64,000 nucleotides of DNA from assembly GCF_014650815.1 (NCBI RefSeq), contig NZ_BMVR01000003.1, positions 434,001 through 498,000 on the forward strand. Direction: 5' to 3'. Position numbers and translations under genes: made by a program. This stretch comes from Streptomyces flavofungini. Its GTDB lineage: Bacteria > Actinomycetota > Actinomycetes > Streptomycetales > Streptomycetaceae. The notes under the pieces were generated by a model. The model saw only the letters and a list, made by a program, of their open reading frames with translations. It was not told the DNA's origin and did no database searches. Shown here one piece after another: positions 8,019 to 16,475 of the stretch; the first letter of the stretch is position 1, and each line of letters opens with the position of its first letter.

Positions 8019-11000
8019 GCGGCGTGGGCGCTCCGGAGTTCGGCGAGCAGCCGCCACAACTGGTCACGGGCGTGCGGGTTGAGGCTCTCGTCCGCGGCCA
8101 GGGCGGCGCAGAGCGCGGTTCCCTGCCGGGGCGACCGGTGCGCCAGCGCGCGGGCCGCCGCGACGCGGTGCCCGTCCCGCAGACCGGCGTCGGCGGTGAG
8201 TGCCGTGGCCAGGGCGATGGCGCGGGCGTCCGGGCAGCGGGCCAGCAGGGCCTCGGCGGCGGCGACCCGCACCTGTCCGACGAGGGAGTCGTCCATGGCC
8301 AGCCCGGCACACAGATCGGCCGCACGCGGGAACGGGAGACGGCCCAGCGTCTTGACGATCCGTCGGCGGCGCGCGGGATCCAGCCGGGCGTCCGCGGCGA
8401 GCAGGGCGTACTGGCCGGCTCCGCGCGCGTCCCTGACGGAGACCAGAAGGATGGCCATCCAGGTGCGGTGCGTCGCGCTGAGCGTGGGCTGCGCGCAGAG
8501 GTCCGCGCACAGGTCGGCGGCGCGCGGGTCACCGAGCCGCACCAGAGCGCGCAGCGCCCGCACCCGGGCCTCGTCGTCCAGGTCGGTGTCCTGCCCCAGC
8601 GCGGCGCACAGCTCCGCGCCGCGCGGATCCCATCCGGCCAGCGCACGCGCCGATCTGACGCGCACGGTCCCGGGCAGGGCGGGGTCCGAGGCGAGGCGCA
8701 CGCACAGCTCGACGCCGCCTGCGCCGCCCGCGCGTGGCAGGGCCCGGGCCGCCCACATGGCGGCACGGTCGTCGAGCGAGGGATCCTTGACGAGGTCCGC
8801 GCAGATCCCGATGGCGTCGGGGTGCCCCACGCCGAGCACGACGTCCACGGCTTCCTCGCCCTCCTGGTACTCGTAGGGGTGGGCGGCACCGGTCCTGAGC
8901 AGCCGCAGCGCCGTGTCCACGACGGTGGTGACGACCTGCGGAGGCAGCGCGGCACCGAACCGCGCGAGGTGGACGACGAACTCGCAGGCGAGCAGCGGGT
9001 AGTCGGCATTGACCAGGTGGCACAGGCGCTCACTGATCTGCTTCATGGCCTCCGGGTCGCCGCTCTCCGATGCCGCGTCCAGGAGGAAGGAGATGTAGGA
9101 GAGGTACTCGTGGGGGATGCGGACGCCGTACTCGACGCGCCACTCCGACGCATCGGGGTTCTGGCGTTCGAAGACGCGCCTGAGTGCGGGCCCCAGCGCG
9201 TGGGCGCCGTCGGCCAGGGCGTGCTGCGCGGCCAGGAACTCGAGCAGCGTCTGGTGCCAGAACTCCAGCCGCCCGGCACCGGCCGTCAGCAGTCCACTGC
9301 CGCGCAGCGCGGCCTCCAGGAACGCGAGCCACTCCCGCGGGGGGACCGCGGAGGGCTGCTCCGCCGCGGGCAGCTTCGCCAGGACGTCGATCGCGGACCG
9401 CCGGTTGTCGCCGTGCAGGACGTCCGCGACCTGGGCGATCAGGGCGGGTAGCTGGTCCAAGGTGCGTTCGACGGCCCTCAGGGCCTGGTCGCCACGCCCT
9501 TGGAGGGCGGCGCGGGTCTGGGCCCGGACCCGTACGAGACCGGCGGGGTTGCGGCCGCAGTCGAGCAGCTCGATGTAGCTGCGGTAGATCGCGCCCCGGC
9601 TGCTCGGCAGCGCCCCGTCCGGCCCTGCCGCGTAGAGGCGGCACAGCATGGTGGCCATGAGCGGACTGCTCGCCAGCTCGGCCAGGTTCGCCCGTGCCAG
9701 GACGGTCAGGAAGCGGTCGGCCGCCCGCTGTGGATCGGGCAGCCCCAGGTAGCGGAACCACACCTGGGCGAGGTCTCGCACATCGTGGTCCTGGAACGGC
9801 TTCAGCACGAAGTGCAGCGTGAAGCTCTCCAACTCCTCGTCGGCGAGCGGCCGCGTGGCGACGACGAACCGGAACGGGCCCGCCGGGGCACCTTCGCTGA
9901 GCGCGGCGAGATTGCCCAGCACGCTCCGGCGGACACTGACGTCGGCGATCTCGTCGAGCCCGTCGACAAGCACCGTCCAGCGTGCCCCGGGGCCGGGGCC
10001 CCTGCTGAACAGCGCCGGGGAGAGCGTCTCCAGGAGCCCGAAAGGCGCCAACTCCGCGGTCGCGGCGGCCGCGAGAGCCTCCGCGAGGGGCTGCCCGGCC
10101 AGCGCCGCCGCGGGAACCAGTACGGGAACGCTCACCTCGTCGGCCTCGCCGCGCCGACGGGCCTCGATGCCCAGGGCGAGACAGCGGCGCAGCAGACTGG
10201 TCTTGCCGCCACCGGCTCCGGCGACCACGACGCAGGGTTCCTCGCTGGTGAACACCTCCTCGGCGGAGACCTCTTCGAAGAGCCGGGCGGTCAGCCGATC
10301 CCGGCTTCCCACGGTCCCCGCTCCCTCGTTCGCTTCACCCCCTTGACCCCCTTGACCCCCTTGACTCCCTTGCGGGTGCTCGATGAGACGCCTCCTGACA
10401 CACCGGCGGAGGTAGACGTCCGCGAGCGGCGGGGTGCGGCCGAACGACACGTCGTCGTAGGGATGCGTGCCCGCGTAGCGCTCGGCCGCCGCCAGATAGT
10501 GGTCGAGCTGACCGGCCTGCTCGTACGACGACGTCCGGTGCGCCTGTTCCCGTACGCCCTCCAGGGCGTCGAGCGTCAGCCGACAGCCCAGGAGTTCCTC
10601 CAACTGCCCCCGTTCGTCCGCCGACAGGGTCTCGGCCCAGCGGTCCACCCGGGAAGCCCCGAGCCGACCGGACCCGTCGCCGAGGTGATGGCGCGAGACG
10701 ATGCCGACGATGTGTCCGTCGCTGAACACCGCCGCGCCGGACATGCCCTCCCAGGGCGAGACCGGGCGGGCTCCTGCCGCAGAGGGGACGGTCTGGGCCA
10801 CACGCAGGTCCAGCGTTCCCTCACGGCGGTTGGCCAGCACCGAACAGACGGCGTGGACGTGCTCGCAGTCCCGGTAGCGCGAACCGTCCTTCCGCTCCCG
10901 CAACTTGAAGCGAGGGAAGCCCGCCGCGCTGCACCGCAGCAGCAGGTCCTCCTCGGGGACCCGGCCGAAGCGCGCCGCGCCGGCCTTCGGCACCTGCCGC

Positions 11001-11284
11001 GACGGCACGCCGAGAACGGCGACATCAACACCCTCGTGCCGCCACCGCACGTGCGCGGTCACGCTGTATTCACCGGGCCGGTCGGCGTCGAACCGCACGC
11101 GCGCGTGGCGGGCTCCCGTGACGACGTGCGCGGCGGTCAGGACGATGCCGGGCCCCACCAGGTAGCCGGAGCCGCGGCGTTCGCCCGCGCCGTGCGTCAC
11201 GACGATCTCCGCCACCTGACCGGCCCGCAGTCCGGACACGTCCGCCACCTGTTCCACCTGAGCCAGCGACTGGCTAGGCTCCAC
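8012..11284 (-). CDS. Trypsin-like protease - NACHT ATPase - HEAT-like repeat protein
   Basis: The product is about 1,090 residues with three parts. Residues 25-205 are a trypsin-like domain with the triad His53 (TAAHVV), Asp87 (GVDVAVL) and Ser182 (GMSGAAV). A low-complexity Gly/Gln linker at about 305-322 (QGGQGGQGG) leads to a NACHT/STAND NTPase with Walker A GAGGGKTS (Lys361) and Walker B VLVDGLDE (Asp441). The C-terminal half holds about 38-40-residue helical repeats (RAADLCADL / RVAAAEALL pattern), HEAT-like, probably the sensor. GTG 11284 is preferred because upstream codons do not resemble the domain, but 11251 or nearby starts are possible. Divergent, 72 bp away, is a trypco2-type gene, the partner for which that family is named. 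The inferred role is a stress- or phage-triggered conflict ATPase whose effector is the protease. It is not a metabolic enzyme. Confidence 0.87.
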   Translation of the reverse strand: MEPSQSLAQVEQVADVSGLRAGQVAEIVVTHGAGERRGSGYLVGPGIVLTAAHVVTGARHARVRFDADRPGEYSVTAHVRWRHEGVDVAVLGVPSRQVPKAGAARFGRVPEEDLLLRCSAAGFPRFKLRERKDGSRYRDCEHVHAVCSVLANRREGTLDLRVAQTVPSAAGARPVSPWEGMSGAAVFSDGHIVGIVSRHHLGDGSGRLGASRVDRWAETLSADERGQLEELLGCRLTLDALEGVREQAHRTSSYEQAGQLDHYLAAAERYAGTHPYDDVSFGRTPPLADVYLRRCVRRRLIEHPQGSQGGQGGQGGEANEGAGTVGSRDRLTARLFEEVSAEEVFTSEEPCVVVAGAGGGKTSLLRRCLALGIEARRRGEADEVSVPVLVPAAALAGQPLAEALAAAATAELAPFGLLETLSPALFSRGPGPGARWTVLVDGLDEIADVSVRRSVLGNLAALSEGAPAGPFRFVVATRPLADEELESFTLHFVLKPFQDHDVRDLAQVWFRYLGLPDPQRAADRFLTVLARANLAELASSPLMATMLCRLYAAGPDGALPSSRGAIYRSYIELLDCGRNPAGLVRVRAQTRAALQGRGDQALRAVERTLDQLPALIAQVADVLHGDNRRSAIDVLAKLPAAEQPSAVPPREWLAFLEAALRGSGLLTAGAGRLEFWHQTLLEFLAAQHALADGAHALGPALRRVFERQNPDASEWRVEYGVRIPHEYLSYISFLLDAASESGDPEAMKQISERLCHLVNADYPLLACEFVVHLARFGAALPPQVVTTVVDTALRLLRTGAAHPYEYQEGEEAVDVVLGVGHPDAIGICADLVKDPSLDDRAAMWAARALPRAGGAGGVELCVRLASDPALPGTVRVRSARALAGWDPRGAELCAALGQDTDLDDEARVRALRALVRLGDPRAADLCADLCAQPTLSATHRTWMAILLVSVRDARGAGQYALLAADARLDPARRRRIVKTLGRLPFPRAADLCAGLAMDDSLVGQVRVAAAEALLARCPDARAIALATALTADAGLRDGHRVAAARALAHRSPRQGTALCAALAADESLNPHARDQLWRLLAELRSAHAAP

Positions 11285-11356
11285 CCGACCAACTGCCGTG
11301 TGGCACAAGCCACATGGACGAGAGTACGACGGTCGCGCACGCCAGGGAGACAGGCA

Positions 11357-11662
11357 GTGGAACTCGCCGAGATGATTCGCGCCCTGCGCGAGGAACTGAA
11401 CGACGCCTTGGCCGACGGCATCGACGAGCCGGTCCAGTTCGAACTCGGCCCGGTCGAGATCGAGGCGACCGTCGCGGCCGAGCGCACGGCGGGCGGACAG
11501 GGAAAGATCCGGTTCTGGGTGGTGGAGGGTGCGGCGGACGCCACGCACTCCGCGGCGCGGACCCAGCGGATCACCCTGACCCTGCAACCCAAGATCCGTA
11601 CCCGGAACGGGACGTTGACGACCGCGTACGTCGCGGGTGAGGCGGTGGACGGCGAGCGCTGA
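11357..11662 (+). CDS. Trypco2-type small protein (trypsin-co-occurring domain)
   Basis: The product has 101 residues from GTG 11357, which has AGGGAGA 6 bases upstream. The N-terminus is a helix (VELAEMIRALREELNDAL); the rest is beta-rich, with FELGPVEIEATVAAER, KIRFWVVEGAADA and QRITLTLQPKI. This layout and wording match the trypsin-co-occurring domain described in actinobacterial NTP-dependent conflict systems, where it is encoded beside trypsin-NACHT or trypsin-STAND proteins, as here. Its molecular job is unknown; an adaptor or regulator of the protease is usually proposed. It converges with the LysR gene, 15 bp away. The family call rests on pattern plus context, without a profile search. 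Confidence 0.8.
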   Translation: MELAEMIRALREELNDALADGIDEPVQFELGPVEIEATVAAERTAGGQGKIRFWVVEGAADATHSAARTQRITLTLQPKIRTRNGTLTTAYVAGEAVDGER

Positions 11663-11677
11663 GGGCCGTCGCGGGGC

Positions 11678-12643
11678 TCAGGCCTTTTCGGGCAGCCAGT
11701 CGCGGGCCGGGTCGTACTCCAGCCACCGGCTCCGCCCCGCCTCCCCGGCGCACGTGGCGGCGAGGGCGCTCAGTCCGGGGTGGGTGTTGCCGGTGCGCCA
11801 CAGCAGGGACCAGGCGTACAGCGGGGTGGGGTCGACCAGGGGGACGGAGCGGAGGCCGGGGACGTCCGGCAGGGGGACGTCGGCGGGAAGCAGCGAGAAG
11901 CGGCGCGGGTGCTGTGCCACCTCGGTGAGGAAGTGGGGCAGGCCCAGGTTGACGCTTCCGGCCCGTTCCCGGATGTCGAAGCGGTCGGCGAACCGGCGCA
12001 GGAAGTCGAGGCGGTCCAGGGCTCCGGGGGCCCACAGGACGCTGTCGCGGAGCTGGCCGGGCCGGAGTGCGGGCTCGGCCGCGAGGGGGTGGTCGGTGCT
12101 CAGGACGGCGTCGACCGGTTCCAGGCGGACGAGGCGGTGTGTGAGGTCGGCGGGGAGCGGGGGGTGGACGCGGCCGAAGGCGGCGTCGATGTCGCCGTGC
12201 AGGAGGGCCGCCAGCGCCGTCGGGAGATCGCGGCCGTGGCCGAGCTCCAGCTCCGGGGCCGGTACGGCGGCTTGGCCCGGTTCCGGCCCCGGGCCCCGTC
12301 CGGTGACCTGGGCCAGCGTCCGCATCGGCGCGTACAGATGCCCCCACACGTCGACCCGCAGCGGCCTGTCCTTCCGTACCGTCGCCGCCACCGCGTCATC
12401 AGCGGCGGCCAGCACGCGCCGGGCCGGTTCGAGGAAGCCCCGCCCCGCCTCGGTGAGCGCCACCCCGTGGCCGGGGCGGTCGAACAGCTTCGTGCCGAGC
12501 AGTGACTCCAGCCGTCCGATCCGCTTGGACAGGGCCTGTTGGGTGATCGCCAGCTTCCCGGCGGCCCGTCCGAAGTGCAGCTCCTGGGCGGCGTACACGA
12601 AGGCACGCACCTGCGCCATGTCCAGATCCACGCCCACCACCAT
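11678..12643 (-). CDS. LysR-family transcriptional regulator
   Basis: This 321-residue regulator has an N-terminal winged helix-turn-helix (AQVRAFVYAAQELHFGRAAGKLAITQQALSKRIGRLE split over about residues 9-45, ending LLGTKLFDRPGHGVALTEAG). This is the classic LysR signature; a substrate-binding co-inducer domain follows. ATG 12643 is chosen because the LysR N-terminus normally begins a few residues before the first helix, and because a longer version would read through the palindrome at 12648-12664. It diverges from the reductase-hydrolase-SDR operon at 12721, its likely target. The inducer is unknown. Confidence 0.92.
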   Translation of the reverse strand: MVVGVDLDMAQVRAFVYAAQELHFGRAAGKLAITQQALSKRIGRLESLLGTKLFDRPGHGVALTEAGRGFLEPARRVLAAADDAVAATVRKDRPLRVDVWGHLYAPMRTLAQVTGRGPGPEPGQAAVPAPELELGHGRDLPTALAALLHGDIDAAFGRVHPPLPADLTHRLVRLEPVDAVLSTDHPLAAEPALRPGQLRDSVLWAPGALDRLDFLRRFADRFDIRERAGSVNLGLPHFLTEVAQHPRRFSLLPADVPLPDVPGLRSVPLVDPTPLYAWSLLWRTGNTHPGLSALAATCAGEAGRSRWLEYDPARDWLPEKA

Positions 12644-12647
12644 AGGT

Positions 12648-12664
12648 GACAACCGATGGTTGTC
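12648..12664. promoter_or_regulatory. LysR-box-like palindrome
   Basis: GACAACC (12648-12654) and GGTTGTC (12658-12664) are perfect inverted arms around GAT, in the 77-bp gap between lysR (start 12643) and the reductase (start 12721). It sits 4 bp from the regulator start, as expected for an autoregulated divergent LysR site. Confidence 0.65.
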
Positions 12665-12720
12665 GGACTTTCCGGTCCGTTGTTGGATCACTGGGCGGCC
12701 GCCGGGATTGCATCGTCGGC

Positions 12721-13644
12721 ATGCGAAGACTGATTCCCACGGGGGAAGCGCCGCGTCCGGTGGAGTTCACCGACGTCCCCCAGCCCGTCCCGGACGCTGA
12801 CGAGGCGCTGATCAAGGTCGAGGCGTTCGCGCCGAACCGGGGCGAGACGTTCCTCCTGGAACGTCCCGCTCCGGGGCTGCTGCCCGGCAAGGACATCGCG
12901 GGCCTCGTCGTCCAGGCCGCCGCGGACGGCTCGGGCCCCGGCGTCGGCACCCGCGTGGCCGGGCATCCGCCGCAGGGCGGCTGGGCCGAGTACGCCGCCG
13001 TTCCCACCCACTCCCTCGCCGTGCTCCCGGACGGGATCGACAGCGCCCGGGCGGCGGCCCTGCCCCTGGCGGGGATCACCGCCCTGCGGCTGCTGCGCAC
13101 GGTGGGCTCGCTGGCCGGTCGGCGGGTGCTGCTGACCGGCGCCTCGGGCGGAGTCGGCCACTACGTCACCGAGCTGGCCGCCGCGGCCGGGGCGGCGCTC
13201 ACCGTGGTGACGGCCACCCCGGCGCGCGCCGAGCGGCTCGCCGAGCTGGGCGCGGCCGAGGTGGTGCACGAGGTCGTGGCGGCTCGGGGGCCGTTCGATG
13301 TCGTGCTGGATTCCACGGGCGGCCCCGAGCTGTCGGCGGCCGTCTCGAAGGTGCGGCCGGGCGGCCTGCTCGTCTGGTTCGGCCAGGCGAGCCGCACCCC
13401 GGTCACCCTCGACTTCTTCGACCTCCTCGGCGGACCGGCGGGCGTCACGATCCGGCACTTCCACTACGCGGGCGCCCCCTACGGCCCCGACCTGGCCACG
13501 CTGGTGCGGCTCGTGGAGCAGGGGCGGCTGCACCCCGAGATCGACCGGGTCGCCGACTGGAGCGAGACCGCCGACACCCTGGTCGACCTGCGGGAGCGCC
13601 GCGTCCGCGGCAAGGCCGTCCTCACCACAGGAGCCGCCCGATGA
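12721..13644 (+). CDS. Zinc-independent MDR/quinone oxidoreductase
   Basis: This 307-residue medium-chain dehydrogenase/reductase has a GroES-like N-terminal part (VEAFAPNRGETFLLE, GKDIAGLVV) and a Rossmann NAD(P) domain, with GASGGVGHYVTELAAAAGA near residues 141-159. No catalytic zinc cysteine/histidine set is visible, which fits the quinone or enone reductase subgroup. ATG 12721 follows a weak ribosome site. The stop overlaps the next gene by ATGA (13641-13644), implying translational coupling. Probably controlled by the divergent LysR. Likely reaction: NADPH reduction of an enone or quinone. Confidence 0.88.
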   Translation: MRRLIPTGEAPRPVEFTDVPQPVPDADEALIKVEAFAPNRGETFLLERPAPGLLPGKDIAGLVVQAAADGSGPGVGTRVAGHPPQGGWAEYAAVPTHSLAVLPDGIDSARAAALPLAGITALRLLRTVGSLAGRRVLLTGASGGVGHYVTELAAAAGAALTVVTATPARAERLAELGAAEVVHEVVAARGPFDVVLDSTGGPELSAAVSKVRPGGLLVWFGQASRTPVTLDFFDLLGGPAGVTIRHFHYAGAPYGPDLATLVRLVEQGRLHPEIDRVADWSETADTLVDLRERRVRGKAVLTTGAAR

Positions 13645-14705
13645 GCGCCGCCGAGTTCGCCGCCGCCCAGTGGAGCCGCGCCACCGGCACGGGCGTCGAC
13701 CCGCACGAGTACCAGCGTGTCACCGGGGACCTGGAGTCCGTCGCCGACTGGGGCCCCGCCTGCGTGCGCACCGGACGCGGCTACGTCGAGCGCGTGGGGG
13801 GCGGGAAATCTCCCGTATCGGCGGGCGCTGGATCCCTCGCATCGGTGGGCGCGGAATCCCTCGTAGCGGCAGGTGCGGGATCCCCGCTGTCGGCGGGCGA
13901 GTGTCTGCTGATGGCAGCCCGGTGGTTCCACCTCGCCACGCTGGCCCCGTACGCCGAAGCGGATCGCGCCGCGGCCGAGGCGGACGACGCGCTGGGCCGG
14001 GCGCTCGCCCTGCTGGAGCCCGGCGCCCGGCGCGTGCGCGGCGAGGAGTTCACCGGCTGGCTGCGCGGCCCCGCCGACGCCCCCGGCACCGTGATCGTCG
14101 TCCCCGGCCTGGACTCGGCGAAGGAGGAGTTCCTCGACCTGGTGGCCGCGCTGCTGGCCCGCGGCCTCGCCGTGTTCGCGATGGACGGCCCCGGGCAGGG
14201 GGCGCTCACCGCCACGACGACCGTGCGCGCGGACTACCACCGAGTCGTCGGCCGCGTCATCGACGCCCTCGGCGTCCCGCGCGTCGGAGTCGTCGGCCTC
14301 AGCCTGGGCGGCTACTACGCGGCCGGGACCGCGGCCCTGGAGCCGCGCGTGGCCGCCGCCGCGACCGTCAGCGGCCCCTTCCGCCTGGACTGGGAGGAAC
14401 TGCCGCAGCCAGTACGGGACATCCTGATCCGGCGCGCGGGCGGCACCGAAGCCGCCCGCGCGTTCGCCCGCCACGTGGACCTCGCCGCGCTGGCCCCCCG
14501 CATCACGGCCCCGCTGCTGACCGTCGACGGCGGCCAGGACGTCATCCCCGGCGTCACGAACGGGGAGCCCCTGGCCCGCCTCGCCCCGCGCGGCACCCAT
14601 GTGTCCGTCCCGCACGGCGACCACCTCCTGGGCAACGCCCGCCCCGACTGGCTGCCTCTCCTGGCGGACTGGATCACCCACGCACTGACTGGAGCACCGG
14701 CATGA
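13641..14705 (+). CDS. Alpha/beta hydrolase, FrsA / pseudooxynicotine-hydrolase-like
   Basis: This 354-residue hydrolase has the nucleophile elbow GLSLGGYYA (Ser about residue 219), an upstream VVPGLDSAKEEFLD oxyanion segment, and GDHLLGN with the catalytic histidine near 334. The N-terminal helical cap and core resemble 2,6-dihydroxypseudooxynicotine hydrolase and FrsA-like enzymes, which cleave C-C bonds of diketones. Residues 56-87 are an inserted four-fold 8-residue repeat (S-x-x-S-A-G-A-x type), probably a flexible loop and unusual for the family. It is coupled at both ends by ATGA overlaps to the MDR reductase and the SDR, forming a three-enzyme catabolic operon. Confidence 0.85.
   Translation: MSAAEFAAAQWSRATGTGVDPHEYQRVTGDLESVADWGPACVRTGRGYVERVGGGKSPVSAGAGSLASVGAESLVAAGAGSPLSAGECLLMAARWFHLATLAPYAEADRAAAEADDALGRALALLEPGARRVRGEEFTGWLRGPADAPGTVIVVPGLDSAKEEFLDLVAALLARGLAVFAMDGPGQGALTATTTVRADYHRVVGRVIDALGVPRVGVVGLSLGGYYAAGTAALEPRVAAAATVSGPFRLDWEELPQPVRDILIRRAGGTEAARAFARHVDLAALAPRITAPLLTVDGGQDVIPGVTNGEPLARLAPRGTHVSVPHGDHLLGNARPDWLPLLADWITHALTGAPA
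13806..13901 (+). repeat. In-frame 24-bp repeat x 4 inside the hydrolase gene
   Basis: Four diverged 24-bp units encode KSPVSAGA, GSLASVGA, ESLVAAGA and GSPLSAGE. The reading frame is kept, so this looks like in-frame expansion of a loop at the cap/N-terminal boundary. Confidence 0.85.
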
Positions 14706-15448
14706 ACCGCTTCACCGGAAAGACCGCCCTCATCACCGGGGGCACCAGCGGCATGGGCCTCGCGACCGCCCACCGCCTCGTCGCCGAGGGTGCCCACGTC
14801 GTCGTCACCGGCCGCACCCGCGCCCGGGTGGACGCGGCCGTCGAGGCGCTCGGCCCGAACGCCTCGGGTGCCGTGGCCGACGCCGCCGAACCCGGCGCGA
14901 CGGACGCCCTGATGGACACCGTCCGCGACCGGCACGGCCACCTCGACTGCCTCTTCGCGAACGCGGGCACCGGTACGTTCCTGCCGTTCGAGGACATCAC
15001 CGAGGCGGACTTCGACCACGCCGTCGACGTCAACCTCAAGGGCGTGTTCTTCACCGTCCAGAAGGCGCTGCCGCTGCTCGTGGACGGGGGCTCGGTCGTC
15101 ATCAACGCGTCCTGGACCCTGCACCGGGGCAACAGCATCCTCACCCTGTACTCGGCGACCAAGGCCGCCGCGCACAACCTGGCCCGGACCCTCGCCGCCG
15201 GGCTCGCCCCGCGCGGCATCCGCGTCAACTCCGTCAGCCCCGGATACATCGACACCCCCATGTACCCGGCCGCCTCGCTGAGCGACGCGGAAGCGGCGGC
15301 GGTGACCGGCCGGATCGTCGCCGCCCGCTTCGGCCGCCCGGAGGAGGTCGCGGCGGCCGTCGCGTTCCTCGCCTCGTCCGACGCGTCCTACGTCAACGGC
15401 CAGGACCTGATCGTCGACGGGGGTCTTGTCGGGGCCGTACCCGCCTGA
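14702..15448 (+). CDS. SDR-family oxidoreductase
   Basis: This is a classical 248-residue short-chain dehydrogenase: cofactor motif TGGTSGMG (residues 11-18), NAG at about 89-91, catalytic Ser in NASW, then YSATK (Tyr about 149, Lys 153), and the PGYIDTPM segment. The C-terminus (YVNGQDLIVDGG) is typical. The Arg-containing loop after strand 2 (VTGRTRAR) suggests NADP(H). Its ATG overlaps the hydrolase stop (ATGA), so it is the third gene of the LysR-linked operon. Substrate unknown; a secondary alcohol or ketone made or used by the two upstream enzymes is the simplest guess. Confidence 0.92.
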   Translation: MNRFTGKTALITGGTSGMGLATAHRLVAEGAHVVVTGRTRARVDAAVEALGPNASGAVADAAEPGATDALMDTVRDRHGHLDCLFANAGTGTFLPFEDITEADFDHAVDVNLKGVFFTVQKALPLLVDGGSVVINASWTLHRGNSILTLYSATKAAAHNLARTLAAGLAPRGIRVNSVSPGYIDTPMYPAASLSDAEAAAVTGRIVAARFGRPEEVAAAVAFLASSDASYVNGQDLIVDGGLVGAVPA

Positions 15449-15490
15449 CGGCGCTACCGTGGCCCGGACCGCCGACATGCGAAGGAGCCC

Positions 15491-15919
15491 ATGGTGAACG
15501 CGCCGATCCGCTGGGGCAGTGAGGATCCCGGACCCTTCTTCCACGGCACGAGGGCCGACGTGGCCGTCGGCTCGCAGCTGGAGCCGGGGTACGGCTCCCA
15601 CTACGGCAAGGGCGACACGGCGAACTTCGTCTACCTGACCGCCACGCTGGACGCCGCCGTCTGGGGAGCCGAACTGGCCGCCGGCGCGGAGCGCGAGCGG
15701 ATCTACCTCGTCGAGCCCACCGGCTCCTTCGAGGACGACCCGAATCTCACGGACAAGAGGTTCCCCGGCAACCCGACCCGGTCCTACCGCACCCGCGAGG
15801 CCCTGCGCGTCGTCGCGGAGGTCCGGGACTGGCAGGGGCACTCGCCGGAGGCCCTTCAGCACATGCGGGACCACCTCGAAGCGCTCAAGGACCAGGGCGT
15901 CGAGGCGATCAACGACTGA
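15491..15919 (+). CDS. arr: Rifampin ADP-ribosyltransferase
   Basis: This 142-residue Arr enzyme inactivates rifamycins by transferring ADP-ribose from NAD+ to the ansa C23 hydroxyl. It matches the family throughout: FFHGTRAD near residue 17, YGSHYGKGDTANFVYLT (33-50), DAAVWGAELA, then IYLVEPTG, DDPNLTDKRFPGNPTRSYR, and WQGHSPE at the C-terminus. Length equals that of known chromosomal Arr proteins. ATG 15491 has GAAGGAG 3 bases upstream. It is 42 bp after the SDR gene with its own ribosome site; no terminator separates them. It probably gives intrinsic rifampin resistance. Confidence 0.95.
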   Translation: MVNAPIRWGSEDPGPFFHGTRADVAVGSQLEPGYGSHYGKGDTANFVYLTATLDAAVWGAELAAGAERERIYLVEPTGSFEDDPNLTDKRFPGNPTRSYRTREALRVVAEVRDWQGHSPEALQHMRDHLEALKDQGVEAIND

Positions 15920-15962
15920 GCGGGCGGCCGCCGGGAGGGGACCGGCGAATTACCATGAACCG

Positions 15963-16475
15963 GTGGAATCGGTTCGAATAGCTCTCCCTCGGCAGCGGCG
16001 ACGCGCCATGCACCTCGGCCTGGCGGTGCTCACGCTCACGCTCGGACTCATCGCGCTGTTCGTGCTTCCCCAGGCCTACGCGCACACGACCGGGAGCGGC
16101 CGCACGGCCACCGCCGTGCTCGCCGCGATCTGGCTGCCGGGCGCCTTCTACACGCTGAACCGCGCGTACGGCACGACCACGCTCACCCCCGAGGGGATGC
16201 GGCTCAGGACGGCGGTGAGCCGACGGCGGATTCCGTGGCACACGGTCACCCGCATCGAGGCGGAGCGTCGCACCGGCCGCGGCGGCGTCTCCTGGTGGGT
16301 CGCCCGTGCGCACCTGGTCCACGGCCGCCCCGTCGTCCTGCCCGGCGCGCTGGCCGATGGCCGTCAGGACGAGGCGTTCCGGGCGAGCCTGGAGGCGCTC
16401 GGGCGGTACGGGGAACGCAACCGTCCCCCGGCGGAAGGCGCCCTCACTTCCCCCGCAGATCCACGATCCGCTTGA
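15963..16475 (+). CDS. PH-domain-like membrane protein
   Basis: The product has 170 residues from GTG 15963. Two transmembrane helices lie at about residues 17-40 (HLGLAVLTLTLGLIALFVL) and 48-66. A bacterial PH-type domain follows (TTTLTPEGMRLRTAVSRRRIPWHTVTRIE), a layout common in small actinobacterial membrane proteins. It has no enzymatic motif. Its 3' end overlaps the convergent phenylacetate-CoA ligase gene by 32 bp. Function unknown. Confidence 0.75.
   Translation: MESVRIALPRQRRRAMHLGLAVLTLTLGLIALFVLPQAYAHTTGSGRTATAVLAAIWLPGAFYTLNRAYGTTTLTPEGMRLRTAVSRRRIPWHTVTRIEAERRTGRGGVSWWVARAHLVHGRPVVLPGALADGRQDEAFRASLEALGRYGERNRPPAEGALTSPADPRSA

Noticed and set aside
9500..11356. Long plus-strand frame leading into the trypco2 gene
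   Set aside because: It is antisense to the trypsin and NACHT motifs; only the part from GTG 11357, which has its own ribosome site, looks like a real protein.
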